Assembly (NCBI GenBank): GCA_023418255.1
Contig: JAEZZZ010000064.1
Coordinates: 1 to 44,094, forward strand
DNA: 44,094 bases
Source: Bacteroidota bacterium
Lineage (GTDB): Bacteria > Bacteroidota > Bacteroidia > Bacteroidales > Dysgonomonadaceae
Direction: 5' to 3'
Part shown: one piece after another, positions 34,999 to 44,024 of the stretch
Numbering within the stretch: the first letter of the stretch is position 1
Layout of the letters: every line of letters starts with the position of its first letter
The notes under the pieces: generated by a model
Seen by the model: only the letters and a program-made list of their open reading frames with translations
The model's database searches: none
Told to the model about the DNA's origin: nothing
Program-made: the position numbers and the translations under genes

Positions 34999-36108
34999 AT
35001 GTATTTTAGAGACATCATCGGATTGACCGATGTAAAAAAACATCTGATTCAATCTGTACAACGCGGATTTATTCCACACGCGCGCCTGATTTATGGCGCT
35101 GAAGGTGTGGGGAAACTGCCCCTGACAACTGCTTATGCTCGTTATCTGCATTGCGAACATAGAGGCAGTGATGATGCGTGTGGCTCATGCCCTGCGTGCA
35201 AAAAAATCGATAAATTCGCACATCCTGATTTGCATTTTGTATTTCCTGTCGTGAAATCGAAGGTGTGCGACGAATATTTGCCACAGTGGCGCGATTTTCT
35301 TCAACAAAACAAATATTTTAATCTGAACAATTGGCTTGGTTTTATTCAGACAGAGAACGCGCAAGGAGTGATTTATGCCAAAGAGAGCGACGAAATCATT
35401 CGAAAGTTGAATCTCAAAGTGTACGAGTCGCAGTATAAAATTATGATTGTGTGGCTCCCGGAGAAAATGCACGACGCGTGTGCCAATAAATTGCTCAAAA
35501 TGGTTGAGGAGCCACCAAAGCATACCATTTTTCTGTTGGTTTCCGAAGAGCCCGAAAGTTTATTGATAACCATTCGCTCGCGCTGTCAGCCTCTGCACAT
35601 TGGGCGCATCGCACAGCAAGATATGATAGCCGCATTGGAATCCAAAAACGCGCTTACGCGTGACGACGCCCTTTCTGTCGAGCATATCGCGCATGGAAGT
35701 TACGCAAAGGCGTTGGAATTGGTGGAAGGAGCCGGACAATCGGCACATTTTTTTGAACTTTTTGTGTCGATGATGCGTGCCGCCGTTTCTCGAAATATCA
35801 AGATGATAAAAAGTGTTTCGTCAGAACTTGCCGGAATTGGACGCGAAATGCAAAAAAGCTTCTTGTCCTTTTCTTTGCGGATGTTTCGTGAATACTTCAT
35901 CAATAATTTGCAGCATCCCGAGATGGTTTATCTCAACCGGCAAGAAAAAGAGTTTGGTGTTCGTTTTTCACCCTTTATCAATGAAAAAAACATCGAACAA
36001 TTAAGCGACGAATTTTCAACCGCTTACAGGCAAATCGAACAGAACGGCAATGCCCGTATCATCTTTTTGGATTTGTGCCTGAAAATAACCGTTTTGTTAA
36101 AAAAATAG
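34999..36108 (+). CDS. holB: DNA polymerase III delta'-like clamp-loader subunit
   Basis: A 369-residue AAA+ protein of the DnaX/HolB type. The Walker A region is GAEGVGKLPLT (33-43), where Leu replaces the usual Ser/Thr after GK, so nucleotide hydrolysis is doubtful, as in other delta' subunits. A zinc module with C52, C61, C64 and C67 follows (DDACGSCPACKK). LLKMVEEPPKHTIFLLVSE with sensor TIRSRCQPL is conserved. The C-terminal region (about 210-369) is helical. In the replisome it forms part of the loader that places the sliding clamp. The symbol is by family; dnaX proper would be longer. Confidence 0.88.
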   Translation: MYFRDIIGLTDVKKHLIQSVQRGFIPHARLIYGAEGVGKLPLTTAYARYLHCEHRGSDDACGSCPACKKIDKFAHPDLHFVFPVVKSKVCDEYLPQWRDFLQQNKYFNLNNWLGFIQTENAQGVIYAKESDEIIRKLNLKVYESQYKIMIVWLPEKMHDACANKLLKMVEEPPKHTIFLLVSEEPESLLITIRSRCQPLHIGRIAQQDMIAALESKNALTRDDALSVEHIAHGSYAKALELVEGAGQSAHFFELFVSMMRAAVSRNIKMIKSVSSELAGIGREMQKSFLSFSLRMFREYFINNLQHPEMVYLNRQEKEFGVRFSPFINEKNIEQLSDEFSTAYRQIEQNGNARIIFLDLCLKITVLLKK

Positions 36109-36187
36109 CCACGCTCATCGTTTTTGGGATGAATGGCAAAACAACACAACACATGTATTCCATGTGTTGAACAGATATAAAAGAATT

Positions 36188-37399
36188 ATGAACAACGAAT
36201 TAATACAAGATAAATATACAGACCCTGATCCTGAACAATCCCCTTCGATAAATCAGTACACATATTGTGCAGGATTTACACCTAATGTAAATAAGTTGCA
36301 TGTATACAATTGGTTACATGATTTTCCCGAAATGGAAAAGACAACTCTCATGGTGGAAGTGCAATTTAAAAACACCAGGAAAAGTTACTACATCAACAGC
36401 AATAAGTTACCCCTGAAGATTGGAGATATGGTGGCTGTAGAAGCCGTTATGGGACACGATATTGGCATGGTAACGCTTACCGGGAAATTGGTGGAATGCC
36501 AAATGAAAAAAAACAACGTTCGCTTCGATACCACTGACCCGTTAAAACGAGTCTATCGCATTGCCCGGGCGGCCGATTTAGAAAAATATGAACAAGCGAA
36601 GGCACGCGAACAATCTACGATGATTCGCTCTCGCGAAATAGCCGAGTCGCTTGGTCTGCAAATGAAAATTGGCGATGTGGAATATCAGGGCGACGGCAAC
36701 AAGGCAATCTTCTATTATATTGCCGATGAGCGCGTAGATTTTCGCCAACTTATCAAAGTGCTAGCCGCTGAATTTAGGGTGAAAATAGAAATGAAACAGA
36801 TTGGCGTGCGCCAAGAGGCGGGACGCATCGGCGGGATAGGTCCTTGCGGACGTGAAATGTGTTGCAGTGGCTGGCTCACCGATTTTATGTCGGTCTCTAC
36901 ATCGGCTGCGAGATATCAAGATTTGTCCATCAATCCGCAAAAACTTGCCGGACAATGCGGAAAATTAAAATGCTGTATAAATTTTGAAGTGGACGCTTAT
37001 GTGGAGGCACATCGCTCACTGCCGTCACAAGAAATTGTTTTATATACCAAAGATAAGGAATACCACCACCTCAAGACAGATGTTTTTTCGGGGAAAATGA
37101 CCTATTCCACCGATAAAAATACTGCAGCCAATTTAGAAACCATTTCCAAAGAGCGCGCTTTTGAAGTGATTGCCCTCAATAGAAAAGGAATAAATCCCGA
37201 TTTGCTCAACCCGAATAAGGAGCCGGATAAACATCCGTTGTGCGGCAATTCTGACGATTTGTTGAAAGACAACCGAATTAATCGGTTCGATCCGGTTGCG
37301 CCAAAACGCTCAAAGCGTCCAAGAAAAAAAGTGCGCAAAAACAGAAATATTCAATCGAGAAATAAAAATAATAGCAAAAGAGATGAGAGGCAAAAATAA
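36188..37399 (+). CDS. ricT: PSP1-domain protein, RicT/YaaT-like
   Basis: A 403-residue cytoplasmic protein. The N-terminal PSP1 domain shows VEVQFKNTRKSYYIN and IGDMVAVEA. The diagnostic cysteine segments are GIGPCGREMCCSGWL and AGQCGKLKCCINFE; in Bacillus subtilis RicT the complex with RicA and RicF binds Fe-S clusters and affects RNA processing. Function in Bacteroidota is not established. The C-terminal 35 residues are an extremely basic tail (KRSKRPRKKVRKNR) suited to RNA binding, which is inference. The start at ATG 36188 drops eight upstream codons without family support. The gldH ATG overlaps its 3' end by 17 bases. Confidence 0.87.
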   Translation: MNNELIQDKYTDPDPEQSPSINQYTYCAGFTPNVNKLHVYNWLHDFPEMEKTTLMVEVQFKNTRKSYYINSNKLPLKIGDMVAVEAVMGHDIGMVTLTGKLVECQMKKNNVRFDTTDPLKRVYRIARAADLEKYEQAKAREQSTMIRSREIAESLGLQMKIGDVEYQGDGNKAIFYYIADERVDFRQLIKVLAAEFRVKIEMKQIGVRQEAGRIGGIGPCGREMCCSGWLTDFMSVSTSAARYQDLSINPQKLAGQCGKLKCCINFEVDAYVEAHRSLPSQEIVLYTKDKEYHHLKTDVFSGKMTYSTDKNTAANLETISKERAFEVIALNRKGINPDLLNPNKEPDKHPLCGNSDDLLKDNRINRFDPVAPKRSKRPRKKVRKNRNIQSRNKNNSKRDERQK

Positions 37400-37874
37400 C
37401 AACCACCTGTTTTTGTTTGTGCCGGTGTGTATTTTTTGTCTTTTTGTATGCGGATGTGCCAAAAAGGAACCCTATTTTAAATACCGGCTTTTGAAAGAGG
37501 GTATATGGCGCAGGAATGAACAGCTCACTTTTGTGGTGGACTCTGTCGAAACGGTTCCCGGCAAACACTACAATATCTCTGTTGAATTGATGCACAACAA
37601 GCAATATCCCTACCAAAATTTGTGGCTCATTGTCTCTGATAATTTCCCGTTAGGCGCATCAGCCGATACCCTTGAAGTATCGCTTTGCGCTGACAATGGC
37701 ACTTGGTTGGGGAGTGGCACGGCGGGCTTGCTTCAACTTTCTGTTCCATACAAAGAATACATTGCGACCGACTCATTGCTTGACTCATGCCGTGTAAATA
37801 TTCGTCACTACATGCGTGATGAATCGTTGAACGGAATTGAACGGGTGGGAGTGAGGATAATAGAAAGATCGTAA
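37383..37874 (+). CDS. gldH: Gliding motility lipoprotein GldH
   Basis: A 163-residue predicted lipoprotein with a signal peptide ending FVCGC (lipidated C25). The mature part includes QLTFVVDSVETVPGKHYNISVELMHNKQYPYQNLWLIV and the LLDSCRVNIRHYMRDESLNGIERVGVRI ending typical of GldH. In Flavobacterium GldH is needed for gliding, but the gene also occurs in non-gliding Bacteroidales, so motility cannot be inferred. It starts inside the 3' end of the PSP1 gene in another frame; this PSP1-gldH pairing is common in the phylum as I recall. Confidence 0.88.
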   Translation: MRGKNNNHLFLFVPVCIFCLFVCGCAKKEPYFKYRLLKEGIWRRNEQLTFVVDSVETVPGKHYNISVELMHNKQYPYQNLWLIVSDNFPLGASADTLEVSLCADNGTWLGSGTAGLLQLSVPYKEYIATDSLLDSCRVNIRHYMRDESLNGIERVGVRIIERS

Positions 37875-38082
37875 GTCTTTATTCAGTTCATGGAACTAAG
37901 ACAGTACTTTTTATTTCAGTTTACGCAATCGCCTTTGACAAACGATTTACAGCCCAAAAGATGAAATGAATGATAGAGGGATTAGGGTAACAACTGTTTT
38001 CATGAGGTTTTTATCTGTTTTAGGTTTTAGTTATTACAGGTTGTTTGTTTGTGAGTGATTCACCGGCACTATAGAACAAAAA

Positions 38083-38128
38083 AAATAGATGGTCTTCATC
38101 TGTTTGTCGATACAGAGACCATCTATTT
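38083..38128. terminator. Strong bidirectional terminator between gldH and the glucan operon
   Basis: AAATAGATGGTCT (38083-38095) pairs perfectly over 13 bases with AGACCATCTATTT (38116-38128). Inside, CTGT (38100-38103) pairs with ACAG (38112-38115), lengthening the stem. An A-run lies on the left and T-rich TTTGTCTTTG on the right, so it can end both the rightward gldH transcript and the leftward GH57 transcript. Confidence 0.8.
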
Positions 38129-38167
38129 GTCTTTGTAATAAATATTATCTGTTCTGAGCAATTACTG

Positions 38168-39514
38168 TCATTCCTTCTTCTTTGCTCCGGTTGTTTTCTT
38201 TCGGGTAACCATTTTTTCCTCATTTGAGCTGATAACTGTTTTCAATTCTTTTTGCAAACGTTTTATTTCCAGCTCTTGGTTATGAATGGTGGTTAGAAGT
38301 GCATTTAGTTCTTCATTGTCCACTGTGTCAGGATATTGTGCTTTGACACGTCCGATAAAATCACTCAATACGTTCATGTAGTTGTTGAACGCGTCGTATG
38401 GTGACATGTATGGACTTAGTAGGTTGTGTCCATCATTTCCTGTGATATATTTAGTGGACATATAGTAAAAGTGGTCACTCGATTGCAGATAGAGCCAATC
38501 TTGTTTCAATCGTCTGTCGGTGCATAAACGCACACGTTCGCCAATTTCGTACAAACCTTCAAAAGCTCCTTTTTGTAATTTGTTTCCGAGCCATGCGCTG
38601 ATATCTCTCTCTTCGTCTGCCCACGAAATGGGATTTGGAACGGAAATGTTTCCAATGGGGGGATTCATTTCAATACATTCGTTTGGTGTCGCAAAGCCGA
38701 TTTCATTTTCGAAAGCAAAGCGTGGAAGCGCTTTCATAAATTCAAAAATGCCGGTATGCGAAGGTTGAATGTTGCCAAATGTTTCATAATTCATGAATAG
38801 GTTGAATATTTTTTCTTCTTTTGGAGACGCGAGAATCCAGCCAATGAATTTCTCGGCCGTAACGGGATATTCACTCCAGTTGTAGTTTGAGAATCGGAAC
38901 GTGAGGTCGTCGCTCAATCGTGGATTGCGCAGCAATAGTTTTAGTTGTGGATGATGCTCTGATTGATACACATAGTTTGGGCTCTTCCAGCCAATGATGT
39001 GTTTGGCTCCTTCGGTAATCATTTTGGTGTATCCCATGTCGTATACCAAATCGGCAATACCATCTGAATAAATCAACTCGGTGTTGCGAAATACTTTGGG
39101 CTCTTGTCCAAAAAGCATATTGATGCGCTCGGCATGTTGTTTTACTTGTGCTTTAAATTCTTCGGGGTCGCTTAACGACGCTAATGAGTGCGCATACGTT
39201 TCCGCTAAGAATTCGACCTGTCCGGTTCGGCTCAACTCACGCAGTCCGTCAATCACTTCGGGTGTATAAATTTCCATTTGGTCAAGTGCTGTCCCTGATA
39301 TGGAAAAAGCTACTCTAAACTTCCCTTTGTATTGATTGATAAGGTCTAGCAGCATGCGGTTTGCCGGAATGAAAGAGCGCGAAGCAATTTGTTGTAAGAT
39401 GTCTTCGTTCGAAAAATCATCGTAATAGTAATGGTCTCTTCCTATGTTGAAAAAACGGTATCGTTTTAGTCGAAAGGGCTGATGAATTTGAAAATAGAAG
39501 CAAATTTTTTTCAT
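38168..39514 (-). CDS. GH57 alpha-amylase-like protein lacking the expected catalytic Asp
   Basis: A 448-residue cytoplasmic GH57 protein. It has region 1 YFQIHQP (7-13), FLAETYAHSLAS, and the nucleophile-bearing segment FRNTELIYSDG with E146. In the next conserved region the family normally reads DYETFG with the acid/base Asp; here it is MNYETFG with N242 (codon AAT). The protein may therefore be inactive or only regulatory, as reported for some GH57 amylase-like homologues (recalled). A C-terminal coiled coil (about 405-435) and a Lys-rich end follow. It is the last gene of a leftward three-gene alpha-glucan operon, 48 bases after the glycosyltransferase. Confidence 0.9.
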   Translation of the reverse strand: MKKICFYFQIHQPFRLKRYRFFNIGRDHYYYDDFSNEDILQQIASRSFIPANRMLLDLINQYKGKFRVAFSISGTALDQMEIYTPEVIDGLRELSRTGQVEFLAETYAHSLASLSDPEEFKAQVKQHAERINMLFGQEPKVFRNTELIYSDGIADLVYDMGYTKMITEGAKHIIGWKSPNYVYQSEHHPQLKLLLRNPRLSDDLTFRFSNYNWSEYPVTAEKFIGWILASPKEEKIFNLFMNYETFGNIQPSHTGIFEFMKALPRFAFENEIGFATPNECIEMNPPIGNISVPNPISWADEERDISAWLGNKLQKGAFEGLYEIGERVRLCTDRRLKQDWLYLQSSDHFYYMSTKYITGNDGHNLLSPYMSPYDAFNNYMNVLSDFIGRVKAQYPDTVDNEELNALLTTIHNQELEIKRLQKELKTVISSNEEKMVTRKKTTGAKKKE

Positions 39515-39562
39515 ATCGATTTTTTTTAGATTGTTTGATTTTCAATGAGCAACGTTGTTTTT

Positions 39563-40822
39563 TTAATGCGTCAGGCTATCGTAAATGGCACGCACTTTTT
39601 GTCCAGCAAATTCCCACTTGATGTTATCGACCTCTTTTTTACCTTCCTCTTTCAGATGTTCTGCCATCGAAGGATAGGTGCAGATAGAATAGATGGCATC
39701 TGCCATGGCATCTACATCCCAATAGTCTGTTTTGATAACATTATGCAATATTTCAGAGCAACCCGATTGGTACGAGATAATGCTAGGAACACCGCACTGC
39801 ATTGCCTCCAACGGTGAAATGCCAAAAGGTTCTGATACGGAAGGCATCACATATACATCGCTTGATTTGAGCATTTCGTAGACCTGTTTGCCTCGCAAGA
39901 AGCCGGTAAAATGGAATTTGTCGGCAATGCCACGATCGGCTACAAGGCGAATCATTTGATCCATCATGTCGCCACTTCCTGCCATTACAAAGCGGATGTG
40001 ATTTGTTTTACGAATCACTTGTGTGGCAGCATCAACAAAAAATTCCGGGCCTTTTTGCATCGTGATACGACCTAAAAAGGTTACCACCTTTTCGGGAACT
40101 CCGGATAGTCGGTCAATTGCTTCAATTTCGGGACTTAAGGGCTCTACCGCGTTGTGTACGGTGGTCACTTTCCATTCCGGTTGATGATAATTTTCAATCA
40201 CTGTCTTTCGTGTGAGGTTGCTCACACAAATGATGTGGTCACAATTGTCCATGCCATCTTTCTCGATTCCATATACAATGGGATTTGGCTTACCTCTGCT
40301 TCTGTCAAATTCCGTGGCGTGAACGTGTATCACTAAGGGCTTTCCTGTAACATTTTTGGCGTGCAATCCGGCCGGATAGGTAAGCCAGTCGTGCGAATGA
40401 ATAATATCGAAATCGTAAGTGCGTGCAATGGTGCCGGCAACTATAGAATAGTTGTTGGTTTCCTCTAAAATATTGTTTGGGTAGCGTCCCGAGAATTCAA
40501 TACATCCCAAGTCGTTGGTGTTCATATAATGAAAATCGGCATAGATGTTGTCTCTCATCCAAAAATATTCTTCCGGATTCATATATTTTTCCAATCGTGC
40601 TTTTGCTGTTTCCATAGAAACATCTTTCCACACAATGGGTGTGTTGTTGGTGCCGACGATTTTAAGAAAACTTTGGTCTTCATCTCCCCACGGCTTTGGA
40701 ATCACGAAGATAATCTCCATATCTTTTTGTTTGGACATTCCTTTTGTTAAGCCGTAGCTGGCTGTTCCGAGTCCTCCTAAAATATGTGGGGGAAATTCCC
40801 AACCGAACATTAAAGCTTTCAT
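39563..40822 (-). CDS. GT4-type glycosyltransferase, probable glycogen/alpha-glucan synthase
   Basis: A 419-residue GT-B fold enzyme. The N-terminal MFGWEFPPHILGGLGTASYGLTKGM contains the glycogen-synthase-like GGLG loop. HSHDWLTYPAGLHAK follows, and the C-terminal domain has TFLGRITMQKGPEFF and the nucleotide-sugar E-x7-E motif (SEPFGISPLEAMQCGVPSI). No signal or membrane segment is seen. Family and operon partners (debranching enzyme and GH57 protein) suggest synthesis of an intracellular alpha-1,4-glucan; the donor (UDP- or ADP-glucose) cannot be read from sequence. It is 27 bases after the debranching-enzyme gene. Confidence 0.9.
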   Translation of the reverse strand: MKALMFGWEFPPHILGGLGTASYGLTKGMSKQKDMEIIFVIPKPWGDEDQSFLKIVGTNNTPIVWKDVSMETAKARLEKYMNPEEYFWMRDNIYADFHYMNTNDLGCIEFSGRYPNNILEETNNYSIVAGTIARTYDFDIIHSHDWLTYPAGLHAKNVTGKPLVIHVHATEFDRSRGKPNPIVYGIEKDGMDNCDHIICVSNLTRKTVIENYHQPEWKVTTVHNAVEPLSPEIEAIDRLSGVPEKVVTFLGRITMQKGPEFFVDAATQVIRKTNHIRFVMAGSGDMMDQMIRLVADRGIADKFHFTGFLRGKQVYEMLKSSDVYVMPSVSEPFGISPLEAMQCGVPSIISYQSGCSEILHNVIKTDYWDVDAMADAIYSICTYPSMAEHLKEEGKKEVDNIKWEFAGQKVRAIYDSLTH

Positions 40823-40849
40823 TCTCTATTGTGTGTTAATGGGTTCATA

Positions 40850-42799
40850 TTACATGTTATTATTATATTTCTTGATTAATGCCATCGTTCTGAGCAACTC
40901 GGCAACACTCATCGCGAAGGAATAGCCGCCGTGCGCGATAAAGGGCGGATGCGAATCGTACAATTCCGATATGGTGCCGATGCAGTCGTTTTGTATTTCA
41001 CCCTCCATCTCTACCATGAGGCGATCAGCCAAGAAAACGCCACTCATTTGGAATACATTGAGGTAGGCTTCGATATATGTGCCTAGCAACCATGGAAATG
41101 CGGGGCCATTGAAATAGGCAATTTCTTTTTCTTCGGGCGTGCCTGAGTAGTGAGGATGAAACGTGCCGCTTTTTGGACTTAACGAACGAATACCGCAATT
41201 TGTCAGCAACTCTTTTGTCGCGTAATCGACAATGCTCTTTTTGAGTTTTTTATCTAATGGAGAATAGGGAAGTGAAACAGCAAAAAGCATGTTGGGACGA
41301 ACACTTGGATCGCGATGAAGTCCATCTACATAGTCGTATAGATATCCGGCTTCGTTCACAAACGTGTGTAGGAACGACTCTTGAACATTGTCCGCTATTC
41401 TGCGATATCGTTTTTCTTTATCCTCATTGGATGTCGCGGTTGCGATCTCTTGTGCAAATCTGAGTGCATTGTACCAATGCGCGTTAAATTCTACGAGAAA
41501 GCCCGAACGTGATATTACCGGTTTGCCGTGCAGTGTGGCATTCATCCAACTTACGGCGACATCGTATCCGTATGTGGAAAGCAGCTTTGTTTCTTCATCA
41601 ACACTTAAGTTTTGGTGATGATTTGAAAGGATGTAATCGATATAAGAGAAAAGTGTGTCGGTATATTTTTCTATAAATCGTTTGGGACGTGCCGCGTGAT
41701 ATTGTTGCAGTGCCCAAATTACCCACAAAAGCACATCGGGATCTTCAATCTGTTTTATAATATTCTCATCCGGCAGTTCTTCCATAAAATTCTTCAGATG
41801 TGGGATGGCTGTATCCATGATTTTTTCAAAATCATCGTGTTTATCTACCGAAATAGTACATCCGGGAAGAGAGACAAATTGATCTCTGGCACGTACTTTA
41901 AACCATGGATATCCGGCGAGAAGATAAATTTTGTCTTTTTCGGGAATGTAGTAAAATTGATGGCTTGAATTTTTTAGACAATTATAGAAACTCGATCGTG
42001 GCGTACGTTTCTCAATTTCATGGTTGAATTCTTTGGCAAGCGAGGATGTATCTACCAAAATATCGCCTGCTGAAAAAAGTATTTCTTCCCCTTTTTCTAT
42101 CGACATCTCGAAATACCCGGGAACATATAAATCTTCACTAAATGTGTCGCCTTTTTGCATATCTTGCAGGTATTCTACTCCGCGATACCAATCTGATTGA
42201 TAAACAAATAGTGGCTTTTTATTGAATTGCATGAACAGTTCCGGATAACCAAAATACATGCAGGTGCTGATGCCGTTTTCAACTTCTCTATAAGAGCGAT
42301 CAGCCTGCGCGTTTTCCAAGGTGAGTTCCGATATTTTTCGAAAAGCCAGGAATGGTTTAAATCGTATCGTCGTTGGCGAATGCGCGTCCAAAAGCGTGTA
42401 TCGAATCATCAGACGATTTTCTTGCGAGGAAAACATAATCTCTTTTGACAAAACTACGCCGCCAACGCGATAGATTGTTTTAGGTACACTGTCGCAGTTA
42501 AATTCACGGATATATTTATGTCCTTTCGGACCATAGTTGTCACCGGCATACTTATGAATTCCTAAGTTAAATTCCGCGCCGTGCTGAATAACCGTTTCGT
42601 CAAACGCGGAAAGTATAAGGTGATTTTCATCGTCCAAATAGGGAACAGGCATCACCAATAATCCTTGATATTTAGAGGTGTTACACCCTGATATTGAAGT
42701 GTTTTGATACGCCCCTTTTCGGTTTGTTCTTAGAACATTGCGGTATAGAGAATATTCTAAGTTGATCATCAAGTCTTTGTCGAATTTAAGATAACTCAT
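40850..42799 (-). CDS. Amylo-alpha-1,6-glucosidase (glycogen debranching enzyme, GH133-type)
   Basis: A 649-residue cytoplasmic protein. The N-terminal beta domain (about 15-240) starts RNVLRTNRKGAYQNTSISGCNTSKYQGLLVM, the usual opening of bacterial GDE proteins. The C-terminal (alpha/alpha)6 barrel (about 280-640) includes YPWFKVRARDQFVSLPG, SWMNATLHGKPVISRSGFLVEFNAHWYNAL and AYFNGPAFPWLLGTYIEAY. The expected reaction is hydrolysis of alpha-1,6 branch glucose in glycogen-like polymer. It is the first gene of the leftward operon; a near-consensus TATCTTTC lies about 44 bases upstream on the minus strand. Confidence 0.93.
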   Translation of the reverse strand: MSYLKFDKDLMINLEYSLYRNVLRTNRKGAYQNTSISGCNTSKYQGLLVMPVPYLDDENHLILSAFDETVIQHGAEFNLGIHKYAGDNYGPKGHKYIREFNCDSVPKTIYRVGGVVLSKEIMFSSQENRLMIRYTLLDAHSPTTIRFKPFLAFRKISELTLENAQADRSYREVENGISTCMYFGYPELFMQFNKKPLFVYQSDWYRGVEYLQDMQKGDTFSEDLYVPGYFEMSIEKGEEILFSAGDILVDTSSLAKEFNHEIEKRTPRSSFYNCLKNSSHQFYYIPEKDKIYLLAGYPWFKVRARDQFVSLPGCTISVDKHDDFEKIMDTAIPHLKNFMEELPDENIIKQIEDPDVLLWVIWALQQYHAARPKRFIEKYTDTLFSYIDYILSNHHQNLSVDEETKLLSTYGYDVAVSWMNATLHGKPVISRSGFLVEFNAHWYNALRFAQEIATATSNEDKEKRYRRIADNVQESFLHTFVNEAGYLYDYVDGLHRDPSVRPNMLFAVSLPYSPLDKKLKKSIVDYATKELLTNCGIRSLSPKSGTFHPHYSGTPEEKEIAYFNGPAFPWLLGTYIEAYLNVFQMSGVFLADRLMVEMEGEIQNDCIGTISELYDSHPPFIAHGGYSFAMSVAELLRTMALIKKYNNNM

Positions 42800-42842
42800 T
42801 TTTTATGGAATTAAAGGGAATATTTCATTTAAATTATCACCC

Positions 42843-42850
42843 GAAAGATA
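42843..42850 (-). promoter_or_regulatory. Possible promoter of the glucan operon (TATCTTTC)
   Basis: Minus-strand TATCTTTC at 42850-42843 differs from TAnnTTTG at the last base only. It lies 43 bases before the debranching-enzyme ATG in the divergent gap shared with the rhomboid gene. Confidence 0.35.
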
Positions 42851-42934
42851 TAAAAAAAAAGCTATATATACTAAATTTAAAGACTGATTTTTAATAAAAA
42901 GAGCTAAAATATATTATAATGGTTATTTTAGGGC

Positions 42935-42942
42935 TACCTTTG
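42935..42942 (+). promoter_or_regulatory. Rhomboid gene promoter -7 box (TACCTTTG)
   Basis: Exact TAnnTTTG match, 32 bases before the rhomboid ATG. Between them is a five-codon frame (ATG at 42956, TGA ending 42973) that stops one base before the rhomboid start. Confidence 0.5.
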
Positions 42943-42974
42943 TTGTGTGATTTGTATGAAAAACAGATTTTGAT

Positions 42975-43718
42975 ATGCAAAAAAAATCCCATAACCCAAA
43001 CTCTGTTTTAAGAAAGCGGATGTGGTTGGCAGCAATACCATCTTTGGTGTTTGTGGCTGTGGCATGGCTTGTGTTTTTTGTGGATGCGTCTGTTGTTTTT
43101 TCAAAATCGTTTCATTATCTTGGCATTCTTCCACGAACTGTTCGCGGTTTAAAGGGGATTCTTTTTATGCCTCTTATTCACAACTCGCTTTCACATATTG
43201 GATCAAATACCTTGCCGTTGATTATTTTGTTGTGGTTTACATTTTTTTTCTATCATACCATTGCTTTTCGTTCGGTGTTTTTGTTGTGGATGTTGAGTGG
43301 ATTTTTTACGTGGGTTATTGGACGCGATGCCTATCATGTGGGAGCTAGTGGGTTGATTTTTGGGTTGGTTTTCTTTCTCTTTTTTAGTGGAATCTTTCGC
43401 AAATATATCCCGTTGGTCGCTTTGTCGTTGATTGTTGTTTTTCTCTATGGAAGTACGGTTTGGAGCATTTTTCCCTTTTCGGAATATTTGGATATAAACA
43501 TTTCATGGGAGGGACATCTGGCAGGTGCTGTGAGTGGGCTTTTGGTCGCGATTGTTTTCAGAAAAGAAGAGCCGCAAAAACCACCCGAAACGTGGGATGA
43601 GGAAGATGAAAATGAAAATGATGACAAAAATGATGATAGGCTAAGTCAAGCTGCCATTATATTCGATGGTGATAATGAAATGCCGGGTAACGGTGAACCG
43701 AATGTTGGATTGTCATAA
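42975..43718 (+). CDS. Rhomboid-family intramembrane serine protease
   Basis: A 247-residue polytopic membrane protein. It carries the rhomboid HxxxHxxxN motif (HNSLSHIGSN, H69-N78), the catalytic serine in GASG (S125) and the catalytic histidine H181 in EGHLAGAVSG, so the Ser-His dyad is intact. About six membrane segments are visible. The C-terminal 45 residues are a soluble, very acidic tail (rich in Asp/Glu/Asn, about 205-227) of unknown use. Substrates are unknown. It diverges from the glucan operon and is the last complete gene before the right-edge insertion sequence. Confidence 0.92.
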   Translation: MQKKSHNPNSVLRKRMWLAAIPSLVFVAVAWLVFFVDASVVFSKSFHYLGILPRTVRGLKGILFMPLIHNSLSHIGSNTLPLIILLWFTFFFYHTIAFRSVFLLWMLSGFFTWVIGRDAYHVGASGLIFGLVFFLFFSGIFRKYIPLVALSLIVVFLYGSTVWSIFPFSEYLDINISWEGHLAGAVSGLLVAIVFRKEEPQKPPETWDEEDENENDDKNDDRLSQAAIIFDGDNEMPGNGEPNVGLS

Positions 43719-44024
43719 TAAATGGATTGCTGTGCTTGTAATTTCTTTATTTAGATTTAAGTCGGTATCGAAAAGACAAAAACTCTGTTTTCTATCCCTA
43801 AATTTCCACAAGAAGATTTTGGCTTAGTACCGGTTTATTAGGCTTTTCAATTTAGAATTCAAGGTCGGAAAAAGAGGAATAATTTGCCATTAAGGTTGCA
43901 GGATAGGATTCAAGTTCGACTTAGAAATGCAACGCTTGCGTTGAAATTTTTATGCAATCTTTATTAAAAAAATGAATGTCCGTATATTTCCCTAAAATGA
44001 TTATCTTTGCAAAAAAATATTTCT
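43719..44024. other. Gene-free region between rhomboid gene and IS1595-type transposase
   Basis: AT-rich, without a credible gene. CAACGC at 43930-43935 and GCGTTG at 43938-43943 form a compact palindrome followed by AAATTTTT, a weak terminator-like or IS-end structure. The left end of the insertion sequence must lie somewhere here but cannot be placed without its right end. Confidence 0.5.
44002..44009 (+). promoter_or_regulatory. Transposase promoter -7 box (TATCTTTG)
   Basis: Exact TAnnTTTG match 15 bases before the transposase ATG, so the element probably carries its own promoter with a very short leader. Confidence 0.45.

Noticed and set aside
38020..38223. Minus-strand frame of 67 codons across the terminator between GH57 and gldH
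   Set aside because: It spans the strong hairpin and overlaps the GH57 3' end in another frame; no product expected.
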